From Pseudomonas sp. ZH-FAD (GTDB lineage Bacteria; Pseudomonadota; Gammaproteobacteria; Pseudomonadales; Pseudomonadaceae): a stretch of DNA of 64,000 bases. How positions within the stretch are numbered: the stretch's first letter is position 1; each line of letters starts with the position of its first letter. A model generated the notes under the pieces. It ran no database searches. It saw only the letters and a list, made by a program, of their open reading frames with translations, and was not told the DNA's origin. A program made the translations under genes and the position numbers. Shown in pieces: positions 25,693-33,880 of this stretch. The stretch is taken from contig NZ_PGLR01000023.1 in NCBI RefSeq assembly GCF_002803095.1, forward strand, positions 1 through 64,000, given 5' to 3'.

Positions 25693-26477
25693 ACCCGACC
25701 GTTCGAATGCTCAGCAAGCTCGCTATCCTCGTGCTGCCCATCAGTGCGTTTGGCCAATCGTCCTCGTCTCCTGACGAGTGGTCTATCGGCGCCGGCACTG
25801 CGCTGACTGTCAGCCCCTATGCCGGAGAAGGCACGCGTGTGCAGCCCATCCCATTGATCCGTTACGAAGGGGAGCACGTTTTCCTGCGCGGACTTTCCGC
25901 CGGCGTTCACCTGCACGACTCGGACAGATTGACCTTCGATGCAATCCTGTCAGCCCGGCTTGATGGATTCGACCGTTCGGATCTCGGACGAGCCGAACTA
26001 CGTGATAACGGGGTGAACCGCGACCTGCTGAGTGATCGCGATGACGGCGTCGATGCCGGCGTCCGTGCAACCTATCGCACGCTATACGGAGCTATCACGC
26101 TGGAAGCACTGCACGACATCTCCGACACCAGCGACGGATATGAGATATCACTCGACTATCGCTACACCTGGCATATCTCCCGTACCGCGATCATGGCCAA
26201 TGCAGGGGCAAGCTGGATGTCCGCCGAACTCGCCAATTACTACTTCGGCATTCTCGACGAAGAGGTCTCGCGGGGTGTCGCCGAATATGCGCCAGGCTCT
26301 GCCGTCACCCCGCGCATCGGCGTGACGCTTAGCCACCCGATCAGCTCAAGCAAGTGGGCACTGCTCGGGGTATTGGAGTACCGACATCTGCCAAGTGAAT
26401 TCAGAAACAGCCCACTGATGGAGCCTGATCATAACGGCATGGCGCGTATGAGCATTGGCCTGAGCCGGCACTTCTGA
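25689..26477 (+). CDS. MipA/OmpV family outer membrane protein
   Basis: A 262-residue beta-barrel protein with a signal peptide (MNPTVRMLSKLAILVLPISAFGQ). The mature start WSIGAGTALTVSPYAGEGTRVQPIPLIRYEGEHVFLRG is the classical MipA/OmpV opening; the last strand GMARMSIGLSRHF ends in Phe as expected for outer-membrane insertion. E. coli MipA binds the murein hydrolase MltA and PBP1B; other members sit next to two-component systems and P. aeruginosa MipA takes part in ParRS polymyxin sensing. It is translationally coupled to the transporter by the ATGA overlap. A signalling link to the adjacent kinase is an inference. Confidence 0.9.
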   Translation: MNPTVRMLSKLAILVLPISAFGQSSSSPDEWSIGAGTALTVSPYAGEGTRVQPIPLIRYEGEHVFLRGLSAGVHLHDSDRLTFDAILSARLDGFDRSDLGRAELRDNGVNRDLLSDRDDGVDAGVRATYRTLYGAITLEALHDISDTSDGYEISLDYRYTWHISRTAIMANAGASWMSAELANYYFGILDEEVSRGVAEYAPGSAVTPRIGVTLSHPISSSKWALLGVLEYRHLPSEFRNSPLMEPDHNGMARMSIGLSRHF

Positions 26478-26534
26478 GCGGAGCAGACTCAAGCCTGCGT
26501 GAAAACGCCCCCTCCCCCAATGAGGCGCACGAAC

Positions 26535-26717
26535 ATGAAACTCGAGCACTGGATCACTCAATATTCGGTCAGTGGTGTCGGCGAAGACCCACGACCATCA
26601 ATTGCCAATGGCTGGCCATCACCACTGCCGTTGGCCGGAGGCTATCGCGTGGTGTCGTTGACCTATCGATACCTCTCCTCTCATGAAATGATCGATCCCA
26701 AGGACAAGAAACGATGA
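26535..26717 (+). CDS. Small ORF of unknown function coupled to the methyltransferase gene
   Basis: A 60-codon frame (MKLEHWITQYSVSGVGEDP at the start, ending HEMIDPKDKKR) I do not recognise. GAGGCG lies 7-12 bases before the ATG and its stop overlaps the next start in an ATGA, a usual sign of a translated upstream gene. It has no signal or membrane segment and is slightly aromatic. It could be a real small protein or a translated leader for the methyltransferase. Confidence 0.45.
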   Translation: MKLEHWITQYSVSGVGEDPRPSIANGWPSPLPLAGGYRVVSLTYRYLSSHEMIDPKDKKR

Positions 26718-28249
26718 ACTGGTCCGAAGGTTATTTCACCGACGTCAACTACACGCATGGGTACTACAGGCAACTCAATCCCGCCCTACTGCGTTTGGCC
26801 GTACTCGCGGCAGGGTTCTCCCCCCCGCAGCATACTGAGTACAACTACCTGGAGCTGGGTTTCGGCCAAGGAGTCTCGGTCACCTTCCATGCGGCGGCGA
26901 CTGGCGCTACTTACTGGGGCACCGACTTCAATCCGACCCATGTGGCAAACGCAAGGGAACTGACAGCCGCCTGCGAGGCGTGCACCCATTTGTCCGAGGA
27001 GTCGTTCTGCGAATTTGCCGCACGGGCTGACTTGCCAGAATTTGACTACATCGTCCTCCACGGCATCTGGAGCTGGATATCGGACGACAACCGAAACACC
27101 ATCGTCGACCTGATCCGACGCAAGCTCAAAACCGGCGGCATCGTCTACGCCAGCTACAACGTTTACCCCGGCTGGGCACCTTACATTCCCATTCGCCAGT
27201 TGATGTCCCTGTTCAAGGACAAGGTTGGCGACATGACTGGGGCAGAGAGAAGCATCTCCGGAGCGGTGCAGTTCACCAAGGACGTGTTCACGGCCGCGGC
27301 GGACTACTACCGGGACGTTCCAGCGATGACCCGTCACCTGGAGACCCTGAACACCCGCGACACCAACTATATAGCCCATGAGTACCTCAACGCCGATTGG
27401 AAGATATCGACGTTCGCCGAGGTATCAGTCCAGCTCAGTGGAGCCAAGCTCACCTATGTGGGACCGACTCGCCTTCTGGAGCACATCGCACCGTTTCGCT
27501 TCACACCTGACGGGCAGAAGATTCTGAGCCAGATCGGCGACCCGGTGCTCAAGGAAACCACCAAGGACTTTCTTACCAACCAGATTTTCCGCTGCGATGT
27601 ATACGTGAAGGGCGCACGCCGCATTCCTCACGGCGAGTTTCTCAGACTCTGGTCCGAACAACTGTTCGTACTGACCACGCACAAGAACGATCTGCCAAAA
27701 GAAATCGATCTGCCTCTGGGGAAAATCCATCTCCACGAGAAAGTGCCGCGTGATGTCATCAATGCCCTTTCCGAAAGCGACTATGCCCCGAAGACCATCG
27801 CGCGCCTCAAGGAACACCCGCAACTGGCTCCTGCGCGAATAGAGGAAATCATCGAGACGATGAATCTTCTGGTAGGCGCTGGCTATGCCAGTACTGCTCA
27901 GGTTCCCACGCCCGAAATTAGCGCTCGCTGTAAAAAACTCAACCGCCATGTGCGCGATCGCGCACTGCTCGTCCGGGAAATCGAATACTTGGCTTCCCCC
28001 ATCACAGGCGGCGCGATCAACGTGCCCCACATCTGCTTGCTATTTCTCAATGCCATCGACGGCGGGCACAGCACGACACAGGACTTGACGCTGTATGTCT
28101 GGGAGTTCTTGCAGACCATCGGCGAGAGGATGCGCAAGAACGGCAAGCCGCTTGAATCCCGCGAAGACAACCTCGCCAGCATAGCGCCACTGGCCGAACG
28201 TTTTCTGACCTCGACTGTGCCCATGCTCAAGGCGTTACAAGCGATCTGA
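26714..28249 (+). CDS. Class I SAM methyltransferase with methyltransferase regulatory domain
   Basis: A 511-residue protein. The N-terminal half (about 1-200) has motif I YLELGFGQGVSVTFHA, the acidic strand-2 end in YWGTDFNPTHV, and LKTGGIVYASYNVYPGW. The middle matches the MethyTransf_Reg (PF10119) pattern (AAADYYRDVPAMTRHLETLNTRDTNYIAHEYLN), and the C-terminal third is helical. Proteins of this architecture are widespread in proteobacteria, and their substrates are unknown; glycan or envelope methylation is one possibility. The start overlaps the stop of the small upstream ORF (ATGA). The second SDR gene follows after 58 bp. Confidence 0.88.
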   Translation: MNWSEGYFTDVNYTHGYYRQLNPALLRLAVLAAGFSPPQHTEYNYLELGFGQGVSVTFHAAATGATYWGTDFNPTHVANARELTAACEACTHLSEESFCEFAARADLPEFDYIVLHGIWSWISDDNRNTIVDLIRRKLKTGGIVYASYNVYPGWAPYIPIRQLMSLFKDKVGDMTGAERSISGAVQFTKDVFTAAADYYRDVPAMTRHLETLNTRDTNYIAHEYLNADWKISTFAEVSVQLSGAKLTYVGPTRLLEHIAPFRFTPDGQKILSQIGDPVLKETTKDFLTNQIFRCDVYVKGARRIPHGEFLRLWSEQLFVLTTHKNDLPKEIDLPLGKIHLHEKVPRDVINALSESDYAPKTIARLKEHPQLAPARIEEIIETMNLLVGAGYASTAQVPTPEISARCKKLNRHVRDRALLVREIEYLASPITGGAINVPHICLLFLNAIDGGHSTTQDLTLYVWEFLQTIGERMRKNGKPLESREDNLASIAPLAERFLTSTVPMLKALQAI

Positions 28250-28307
28250 GCATGCGCATTCATTTACGGGGTTCGTAGATAGCCCTTTCACCGGTAAGGA
28301 AAAGACC

Positions 28308-29405
28308 ATGATCAATTCGACAGACCGCTATCTTCCTCAAAGCAGCCGCTCGCAGATAAACAGCGAAGCTGGCAATTCTACCCATCCCGTTCGCTCCAGA
28401 TGGCGCCACCACCTTGCCGCCCTCGTTGTGCTTTGTGCGCTCACCGTGGGCAGTGCACTGGCGCAGAACGCCCCAAAACCCGATTGGGGAACGGCCGATA
28501 TACCCTCGCAGAAAGACCGCATTTTTCTGATCACTGGCGGCACCAGCGGGATGGGCTTCGAGGATGCCAAGGCCCTGGCGGCTGCCGGCGCCCAGGTCAT
28601 CATCACCGCCCGCAACCTTCAACGAGGACAAGAGGCAGTAAAGCGCATCGAAGAAGAGGTACCGGATGCCAAGGTGCAATTCGAGCCCGTCGACCTGGCC
28701 GACCTTTCTTCGGTTCGTGCGTTGAGTCAACGTCTCGCCGGCTCACTGCCCCGAATCGACGGACTGATCAACAATGCGGCGATCATGGCGCCGGCCGAAC
28801 GCGGCACGTCGGTAGATGGCCTGGAGATGCAGTTCGCCACGAACTATGCAGGGCATTTCGTTCTGACTGCAGAGTTGTTGCCCTTGCTGCGCAAAAGCGA
28901 CGCCCCACGCGTGGTCACGCTGTCCAGCGTCGCCGTACACCGAGGCGGCATCAATTTTGATGACCTGCAATCCATGCAAATCTACGACCCCTATGCGGCC
29001 TATGCACAATCCAAGATGGCATGCCTGATGTTCGCATTCGAACTGCAGCGGCGCAGCGATGCCAATGGCTGGGGCATCCAGAGCGTAGCCGCCCATCCGG
29101 GTATCGCGGTTACCGAACTGGTCGCACGTGGTCCCGGCCTGGACAGCGACTCGGGACGTCGGTGGTTAGCGATGCGTGAGCACTTGCAGACCGCAGCACA
29201 AGGCGCAATTCCCACACTGTATGCTGCGACAGCACCAGAAGCTTTGGCTGGCGCTTATTACGGGCCAACTGGCGAGCAGGAGGTTCGAGGGCCACTTGGC
29301 CTGGCGACGATTCCTGACCAAGCCCTCGACAACGCAGCGGCAGCCCATCTATGGAATCTCACCGAAAAAATCACCAACACGAGCTTCCCCATGAGCGGCA
29401 ACTGA
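28308..29405 (+). CDS. Exported short-chain dehydrogenase (second paralog)
   Basis: A 365-residue SDR with about 32 polar N-terminal residues, then a basic and hydrophobic segment (RSRWRHHLAALVVLCALTVG) ending SALAQ, a likely signal peptidase I site. The enzyme part has TGGTSGMG, NNAAIM in place of NNAG, LSSVAV and YAQSK. Most of its length parallels the SDR at 23125 (for example PAERGTS, CLMFA.ELQRRSD, TAAQGAIPTLYAATAP, VRGPLGLA), so the pair arose by duplication and then flanked the operon. AAGGAAAAGACC precedes the ATG. Whether it is secreted or stays anchored with the enzyme in the periplasm is not decided by sequence. Confidence 0.82.
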   Translation: MINSTDRYLPQSSRSQINSEAGNSTHPVRSRWRHHLAALVVLCALTVGSALAQNAPKPDWGTADIPSQKDRIFLITGGTSGMGFEDAKALAAAGAQVIITARNLQRGQEAVKRIEEEVPDAKVQFEPVDLADLSSVRALSQRLAGSLPRIDGLINNAAIMAPAERGTSVDGLEMQFATNYAGHFVLTAELLPLLRKSDAPRVVTLSSVAVHRGGINFDDLQSMQIYDPYAAYAQSKMACLMFAFELQRRSDANGWGIQSVAAHPGIAVTELVARGPGLDSDSGRRWLAMREHLQTAAQGAIPTLYAATAPEALAGAYYGPTGEQEVRGPLGLATIPDQALDNAAAAHLWNLTEKITNTSFPMSGN

Positions 29406-29630
29406 ATCCATAGCCATACGACAACATGCTGGATATCGTGCTTCGCATGCCTTCCGGATGCCGCAATATTCAGCTTTTACTCTTGAGGGACTTGATTATC
29501 GGCCTTTTTCAATATGGTTCAGCTCGTGCCATTCAGATAAAGCAGGATGGTCTGGCACTTTGCCCTGCTTGTTGATGTCATAAACCAGCTGTTCAATCCA
29601 GACGTTCTCTTATTCAAAGGGACTTACCAA

Positions 29631-30929
29631 ATGCCCAGCCTTGCCCGACTCGCCGCCTTGCTCGGTGGCCTGGCCTTCTGTGTCTCAGCAATGGCCGCCG
29701 ATGTGGATGCGGAAAGCTACGGTTATCCACTGGCCAACCCGTTCGAAGCGACCATCGCCACCACACCGCCCGAACTGCGCCCGACGCTGCCGGCCGACGG
29801 CGACATCAGGCAACGCGACTACTCGGTACGCCTGCGCCCGGACCGCGAATTCGAGCTGCTGGACAACTTCTGGCCGGTGACCAAGCTGCACTACCGCCTG
29901 GCCCAGCAGAAAGGCCGTGCACCGCTGATCTTCATCATCGCCGGCACCGGCGCGCACTACGCCAGCGGCACCACCGAGTACCTGAAGAAGCTGTTCTACG
30001 GCGCCGGCTTCCACGTCGTGCAGCTGTCATCGCCGACCAGCTATGACTTCATGGCCGCCGCCTCGCGTTCGGCTACCCCGGGCTACAGCCCGGACGATGC
30101 CGACGACCTGTACCGCGTGATGCAGGCCGTACGCGCCCAGCACCCGAAGCTGGAGGTCAGCGAGTTCCTGCTGACCGGTTACAGCCTCGGCGCGCTGCAT
30201 GCCGCCTTCGTCAGCCAGATCGATGAAACCCGCCGCGCCTTCGATTTCAAACGCGTGCTGCTGCTCAACCCGCCGGTCAACCTCTACACCTCTATCAGCA
30301 ACCTCGACAAGCTGGTGCAGACCAAGGTCCAAGGCATCGACAACAGCACCAACTTCTATGATCTGGTGCTGGGCAAGTTGACCCGCTACTTCAATGACAA
30401 GGGCTATCTGGATATCAACGACGCCATGCTCTATGACTTCCAGCAGTCAAAAGAGCGGCTCTCGGACGAACAGATGGCCATGCTCATCGGCACCTCGTTC
30501 CGCTTCTCGTCTGCCGATATCGTCTTCACCTCGGACCTGCTCAACCGCCGCGGCCTGATTACCCCGCGCGACTACCGCATCACCGAGAGCACCAGCCTCA
30601 CGCCGTTCTTCCAGATGGCCCTGCGCTGCGACTTCGATTGCTATATCGCCGAGCAACTGATGCCCATGTGGCGTGCTCGCCACGATGGCGGCAGCCTCAA
30701 CCAGTTGGTCGACAAGAGCAGCCTGTATGCGCTGGAGGAGTACCTCAGAGGCAGCGACAAGGTCTCGGTGATGCACAACGCCGACGACCTGATCCTCGGC
30801 CAGGGCGACATCGGCTTTCTGCGCCGCACCTTTGGCGACCGCCTGACCCTTTACCCGCGCGGCGGGCACTGCGGCAACCTCAACTATCGCGTCAACAGCG
30901 ACGCCATGCTGGAGTTCTTCCGTGGTTAA
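29631..30929 (+). CDS. Exported alpha/beta hydrolase-fold protein next to mlaA
   Basis: A 432-residue protein with a signal peptide (MPSLARLAALLGGLAFCVSAMA). The alpha/beta hydrolase core is visible: APLIFIIAGTGAHYASG, nucleophile elbow LTGYSLGALHAAF, and the last strand and His in LTLYPRGGHCGNL; an Asp is in VMHNADDLI. Homologs beside mlaA in Pseudomonas are often mislabelled as serine/threonine kinase, and no kinase motif is present. A lipid-related esterase or lipase role in the periplasm is an inference from fold and neighbour. The start at 29631 gives the signal peptide; the frame is open 28 codons more. Its stop overlaps mlaA by 8 bases. Confidence 0.85.
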   Translation: MPSLARLAALLGGLAFCVSAMAADVDAESYGYPLANPFEATIATTPPELRPTLPADGDIRQRDYSVRLRPDREFELLDNFWPVTKLHYRLAQQKGRAPLIFIIAGTGAHYASGTTEYLKKLFYGAGFHVVQLSSPTSYDFMAAASRSATPGYSPDDADDLYRVMQAVRAQHPKLEVSEFLLTGYSLGALHAAFVSQIDETRRAFDFKRVLLLNPPVNLYTSISNLDKLVQTKVQGIDNSTNFYDLVLGKLTRYFNDKGYLDINDAMLYDFQQSKERLSDEQMAMLIGTSFRFSSADIVFTSDLLNRRGLITPRDYRITESTSLTPFFQMALRCDFDCYIAEQLMPMWRARHDGGSLNQLVDKSSLYALEEYLRGSDKVSVMHNADDLILGQGDIGFLRRTFGDRLTLYPRGGHCGNLNYRVNSDAMLEFFRG

Positions 30930-31692
30930 ACACAGCACGCTCATCATCGCCCTGCTGCTGGGCAGCGGGCAGGCACTGGCCGAAAGCAAGGTCGATGCCG
31001 ACGGTTTCACCAACCCGCTGCAGAACCTGCAGTTCAACCCAGGACTGGATCAGCAGGAGTTCGAACGCGCCTCCAGTGACGCCCTGCAAGTCTATGACCC
31101 GCTGGAGTCGTGGAACCGCCGCGTCTACCACTTCAACTACCGCTTCGATCAATGGGTATTCCTGCCCGTGGTCGACGGCTACCGCTACGTCACGCCGAAC
31201 CTGGTGCAAACCGGCGTGCACAACTTCTTCAACAACCTCGGCGAGATTCCCACGCTGGCCAACAGCGTGCTGCAGCTCAAGGGCAAACGGGCGATGAACA
31301 GCACCGCGCGGTTGCTGTTCAATACCATCCTTGGTGTCGGCGGTATCTGGGACCCGGCGACGAAGATGGGCCTACCCCGGTTTAGCGAAGACTTCGGCCA
31401 AACCCTGGGCTACTACGGCGTACCCGCAGGGCCTTATCTGATGCTGCCGCTGCTCGGGCCATCGAACCTGCGCGACACCGGCGGGCTGGTGGCGGACTAC
31501 AGCCTGGAGAACGCGGTCAATTACCTCGATGTGGCCGACGCCAGTCGCAGCAATCCCGGCATCACCGCATTGCGCATCATCGACACCCGCGCCAATACCG
31601 GCTTCCGCTATGGCCAACTCAACTCGCCGTTCGAGTACGAGAAGATCCGCTACTTCTACAACGAGTCGCGCAAGTTGAAGATTGCCGACTGA
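30922..31692 (+). CDS. mlaA: MlaA (VacJ)-family phospholipid transport protein lacking a lipobox
   Basis: A 256-residue MlaA protein, the outer-membrane part of the Mla system that removes misplaced phospholipids from the outer leaflet. Signature sequences are VYDPLESWNRRVYHFNYRFDQW, RFSEDFGQTLGYYGVPAGPYLMLPLLGPSNLRDT and DTRANTGFRYGQ. The signal peptide ends GQALAES with no cysteine, unlike E. coli MlaA, so this copy is probably not lipidated. It starts at GTG 30922 inside the end of the hydrolase gene with GGAG eight bases upstream, so translation is coupled. No mlaBCDEF genes are in the window. Confidence 0.92.
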   Translation: MVKHSTLIIALLLGSGQALAESKVDADGFTNPLQNLQFNPGLDQQEFERASSDALQVYDPLESWNRRVYHFNYRFDQWVFLPVVDGYRYVTPNLVQTGVHNFFNNLGEIPTLANSVLQLKGKRAMNSTARLLFNTILGVGGIWDPATKMGLPRFSEDFGQTLGYYGVPAGPYLMLPLLGPSNLRDTGGLVADYSLENAVNYLDVADASRSNPGITALRIIDTRANTGFRYGQLNSPFEYEKIRYFYNESRKLKIAD

Positions 31693-31698
31693 GCCCTC

Positions 31699-31729
31699 GG
31701 CCATGCATCGAATTTATCGATGCATGGCC
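31699..31729. terminator. Perfect 13-bp inverted repeat after mlaA, probable terminator
   Basis: GGCCATGCATCGA (31699-31711) and its exact complement (31717-31729) with a 5-base loop lie 7 bp past the mlaA stop. Only a weak AAATTTTCC follows, so termination may be partial. It could instead be an operator for the pirin gene. Confidence 0.5.
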
Positions 31730-31802
31730 CGCAAATTTTCCACCCAAACATCGATTAAATGCGACTAGCATGGCGTTATTCCTACCTTTCAAGGAGCCCG
31801 CC

Positions 31803-32657
31803 ATGACCTCGCAACGCCGCGTCATCAGCATCCAGCCTGGCCAACCCGCCTCAGACGGCGCCGGTGTGCGCCTCAACCGCGTGATCGGCGGACCGGGTCT
31901 GGAGCGCTTCGACCCCTTCCTGATGCTCGACGAGTTTTCCACCGACAACCCCGACGACTACATCGCCGGCTTCCCGCCGCACCCGCATCGTGGTTTCGAG
32001 ACCATCACCTACATGCTCGAAGGGCGCATGCGCCATGAAGACCATCTGGGCAACGTCGGCCTGCTCGGCAGCGGCGGCGTACAATGGATGACCGCTGCGC
32101 GCGGCATCATCCACAGCGAGATGCCCGAGCAGGAGTCTGGCGCCATGCGCGGCTTCCAGCTGTGGCTCAACCTGCCAGCCAAGGACAAGTTGGGTGAAGC
32201 GGGCTACCGCGACATTCCAGCCACCGACATCCCGCGCATCAACACGGCGTCCGGCGCCGAGGTGGTGGTGATCGCTGGTGAATTCGATGACGGCGAGATC
32301 CGCCAGGCCGGCGCCGTGCAGCGGCCGCACACCCAGCCTCAGCTGTTCGACCTGAACCTGCCGGCCGGCAGCCAGGTTTCACCGCGCCTGGCCGATGGTC
32401 AGCGGGTCATGCTGTACGTTTACCAAGGCCTGCTCGAGCTGCCCGAGGCCAGTACACAACCGGTCAGCGCCGGGCGTCTGGTGCGGCTATCCGACGAGGG
32501 TGAGCTGCACCTGGCCAGCACCCATGGTGCGCGGGTATTGCTGATCGCCGGCACACCACTGAACGAACCCATCGTCCAGTACGGACCGTTCGTGATGAAC
32601 AGCCGCGAGGAAATCGAGCAGGCCATGCGCGATTTTCGTGATGGTGTGCTGGCCTGA
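31803..32657 (+). CDS. Pirin family protein
   Basis: A 284-residue bicupin. The N-terminal cupin carries the pirin metal motif: DPFLMLDEF, then PPHPHRGFETITYMLEG and HEDHLGN, with the His residues and Glu that bind iron, followed by GGVQWMTAARGIIHSEMPE. The C-terminal cupin ends EPIVQYGPFVMNSREEI. Bacterial pirins (YhhW) can act as quercetin 2,3-dioxygenase; other members are regulators. AAGGAGCCCGCC precedes ATG 31803, deciding the start over an ATG 11 codons upstream. It faces the patatin gene with a 6-bp gap. Confidence 0.93.
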   Translation: MTSQRRVISIQPGQPASDGAGVRLNRVIGGPGLERFDPFLMLDEFSTDNPDDYIAGFPPHPHRGFETITYMLEGRMRHEDHLGNVGLLGSGGVQWMTAARGIIHSEMPEQESGAMRGFQLWLNLPAKDKLGEAGYRDIPATDIPRINTASGAEVVVIAGEFDDGEIRQAGAVQRPHTQPQLFDLNLPAGSQVSPRLADGQRVMLYVYQGLLELPEASTQPVSAGRLVRLSDEGELHLASTHGARVLLIAGTPLNEPIVQYGPFVMNSREEIEQAMRDFRDGVLA

Positions 32658-32663
32658 TGAGCC

Positions 32664-33845
32664 TCAAGCGGAATGGGCGACCTCGGCCAACCCGAGAAAA
32701 CGGCAGAGGTCGGCCTTGCGCGTCATCGCATCCTGATAACCCAACTCGATCAGTTCACTGCAATAACCAGGCTCGAACAACAGGTAACTGAGCACCCCCG
32801 CACCACCGGCCTTGGTCGCCCCCGGGCCGCGCAGAAACAGGCGCAGCGCCTTGGGCAACTCACGCTGATGGCGCGCGGCGATCTGATCCAGCGGCTGGCT
32901 CGGCGCGATCACCAGCACGTCCACCGGGTTCAAACCCAAGCCACGCGGACGCCGCTCCGGCGGCACCAGTGCGCTCATCTGGTTGAGCCGTTCGAGCAGC
33001 TCGATGTCCGTCTCCAGATTGTCGATAAAGGTACTGTTGAGCATATGCCCGCCGATCTGCGCCAGACTAGGCGGTCGCATGCTCGCCACCCGTGGCAGCG
33101 CGGCATCGGGTTCGAGCTGGGCATTGCCGCTGACACCGATCACCAGCACGCGGCTGGCCCCGAGATGCAGTGCCGGGCTGATCGGCGCCGCCTGGCGCAC
33201 TGCGCCGTCGCCGAAATACTCGCGGTTGATCTTCACCGGCGGAAAGATCAGCGGGATCGACGCACTGGCCAGCAAATGGTCGAGCTGCAGACGCGTCGGT
33301 ACACCGACGCGACGATGGCGGAACCAGGGATCGATAGTGGCGCGGCCCTGATAGAAGGTCACCGCCTGACCACTTTCGTAGCCGAAGGCAGTCACTGCTA
33401 CCGCTCGCAGCTGGCGATGGCGCACGGCCGCAGCGATGCCGGAGAAGTCCAGCTCGCGCTCCAGCAATTCACGCAATGGCGAACTGTCGAGCAAGGCCAC
33501 CGGAACATCGCGCCCCAGGCCAAGCAGGCTGTGGCCAATGAAGCGCGCCGCCTGCCGCAACACGCCCGGCCAGTCGCTGCGGTACACCATATGGGTGTGA
33601 AAGCCTTGCCAGACCGAAGTTAGGCGCCGCACGGCCTCGCCGAACTGCAGCGCGCCACAGGCCAGGCCAACAGCATTGATTGCCCCGGCCGAGGTCCCGA
33701 CTATCACCGGAAAGGGATTGTGCGAGGCGTCCGGCAGTAGATCGGCGATGGCTGCCAACACCCCGACCTGATAGGCCGCCCGTGCCCCGCCACCAGAGAG
33801 GATCAGCCCGGTAACGGGCGTATCGGGACGGGCAATCACGGTCAT
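32664..33845 (-). CDS. Patatin-like phospholipase family protein
   Basis: A 393-residue cytoplasmic patatin-fold hydrolase. The oxyanion motif SGGGARAAYQVG lies near residue 17, the nucleophile motif GTSAG near residue 50, and the dyad Asp in YFGDGAVRQ (DG-A/G). The C-terminal part ends SYLLFEPGYCSELIELGYQDAMTR, typical of RssA/YchK-like members, but this form is longer (RssA is about 300). It probably cleaves acyl chains from phospholipids. It is oriented with lpxL (35-bp gap) and convergent with the pirin gene. The same order (mlaA, pirin, patatin, lpxL, minC) is, from memory, seen in P. aeruginosa. Confidence 0.9.
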   Translation of the reverse strand: MTVIARPDTPVTGLILSGGGARAAYQVGVLAAIADLLPDASHNPFPVIVGTSAGAINAVGLACGALQFGEAVRRLTSVWQGFHTHMVYRSDWPGVLRQAARFIGHSLLGLGRDVPVALLDSSPLRELLERELDFSGIAAAVRHRQLRAVAVTAFGYESGQAVTFYQGRATIDPWFRHRRVGVPTRLQLDHLLASASIPLIFPPVKINREYFGDGAVRQAAPISPALHLGASRVLVIGVSGNAQLEPDAALPRVASMRPPSLAQIGGHMLNSTFIDNLETDIELLERLNQMSALVPPERRPRGLGLNPVDVLVIAPSQPLDQIAARHQRELPKALRLFLRGPGATKAGGAGVLSYLLFEPGYCSELIELGYQDAMTRKADLCRFLGLAEVAHSA

Positions 33846-33880
33846 CGAACGGTCCTGTTTTTCGTTGCAGTATAGATGCG

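Noticed and set aside
29553..29568. Possible sigma-54 promoter TGGCACTTTGCCCTGC before the hydrolase gene
   Set aside because: The GG and GC elements are 11 bases apart, not the 10 that sigma-54 requires.
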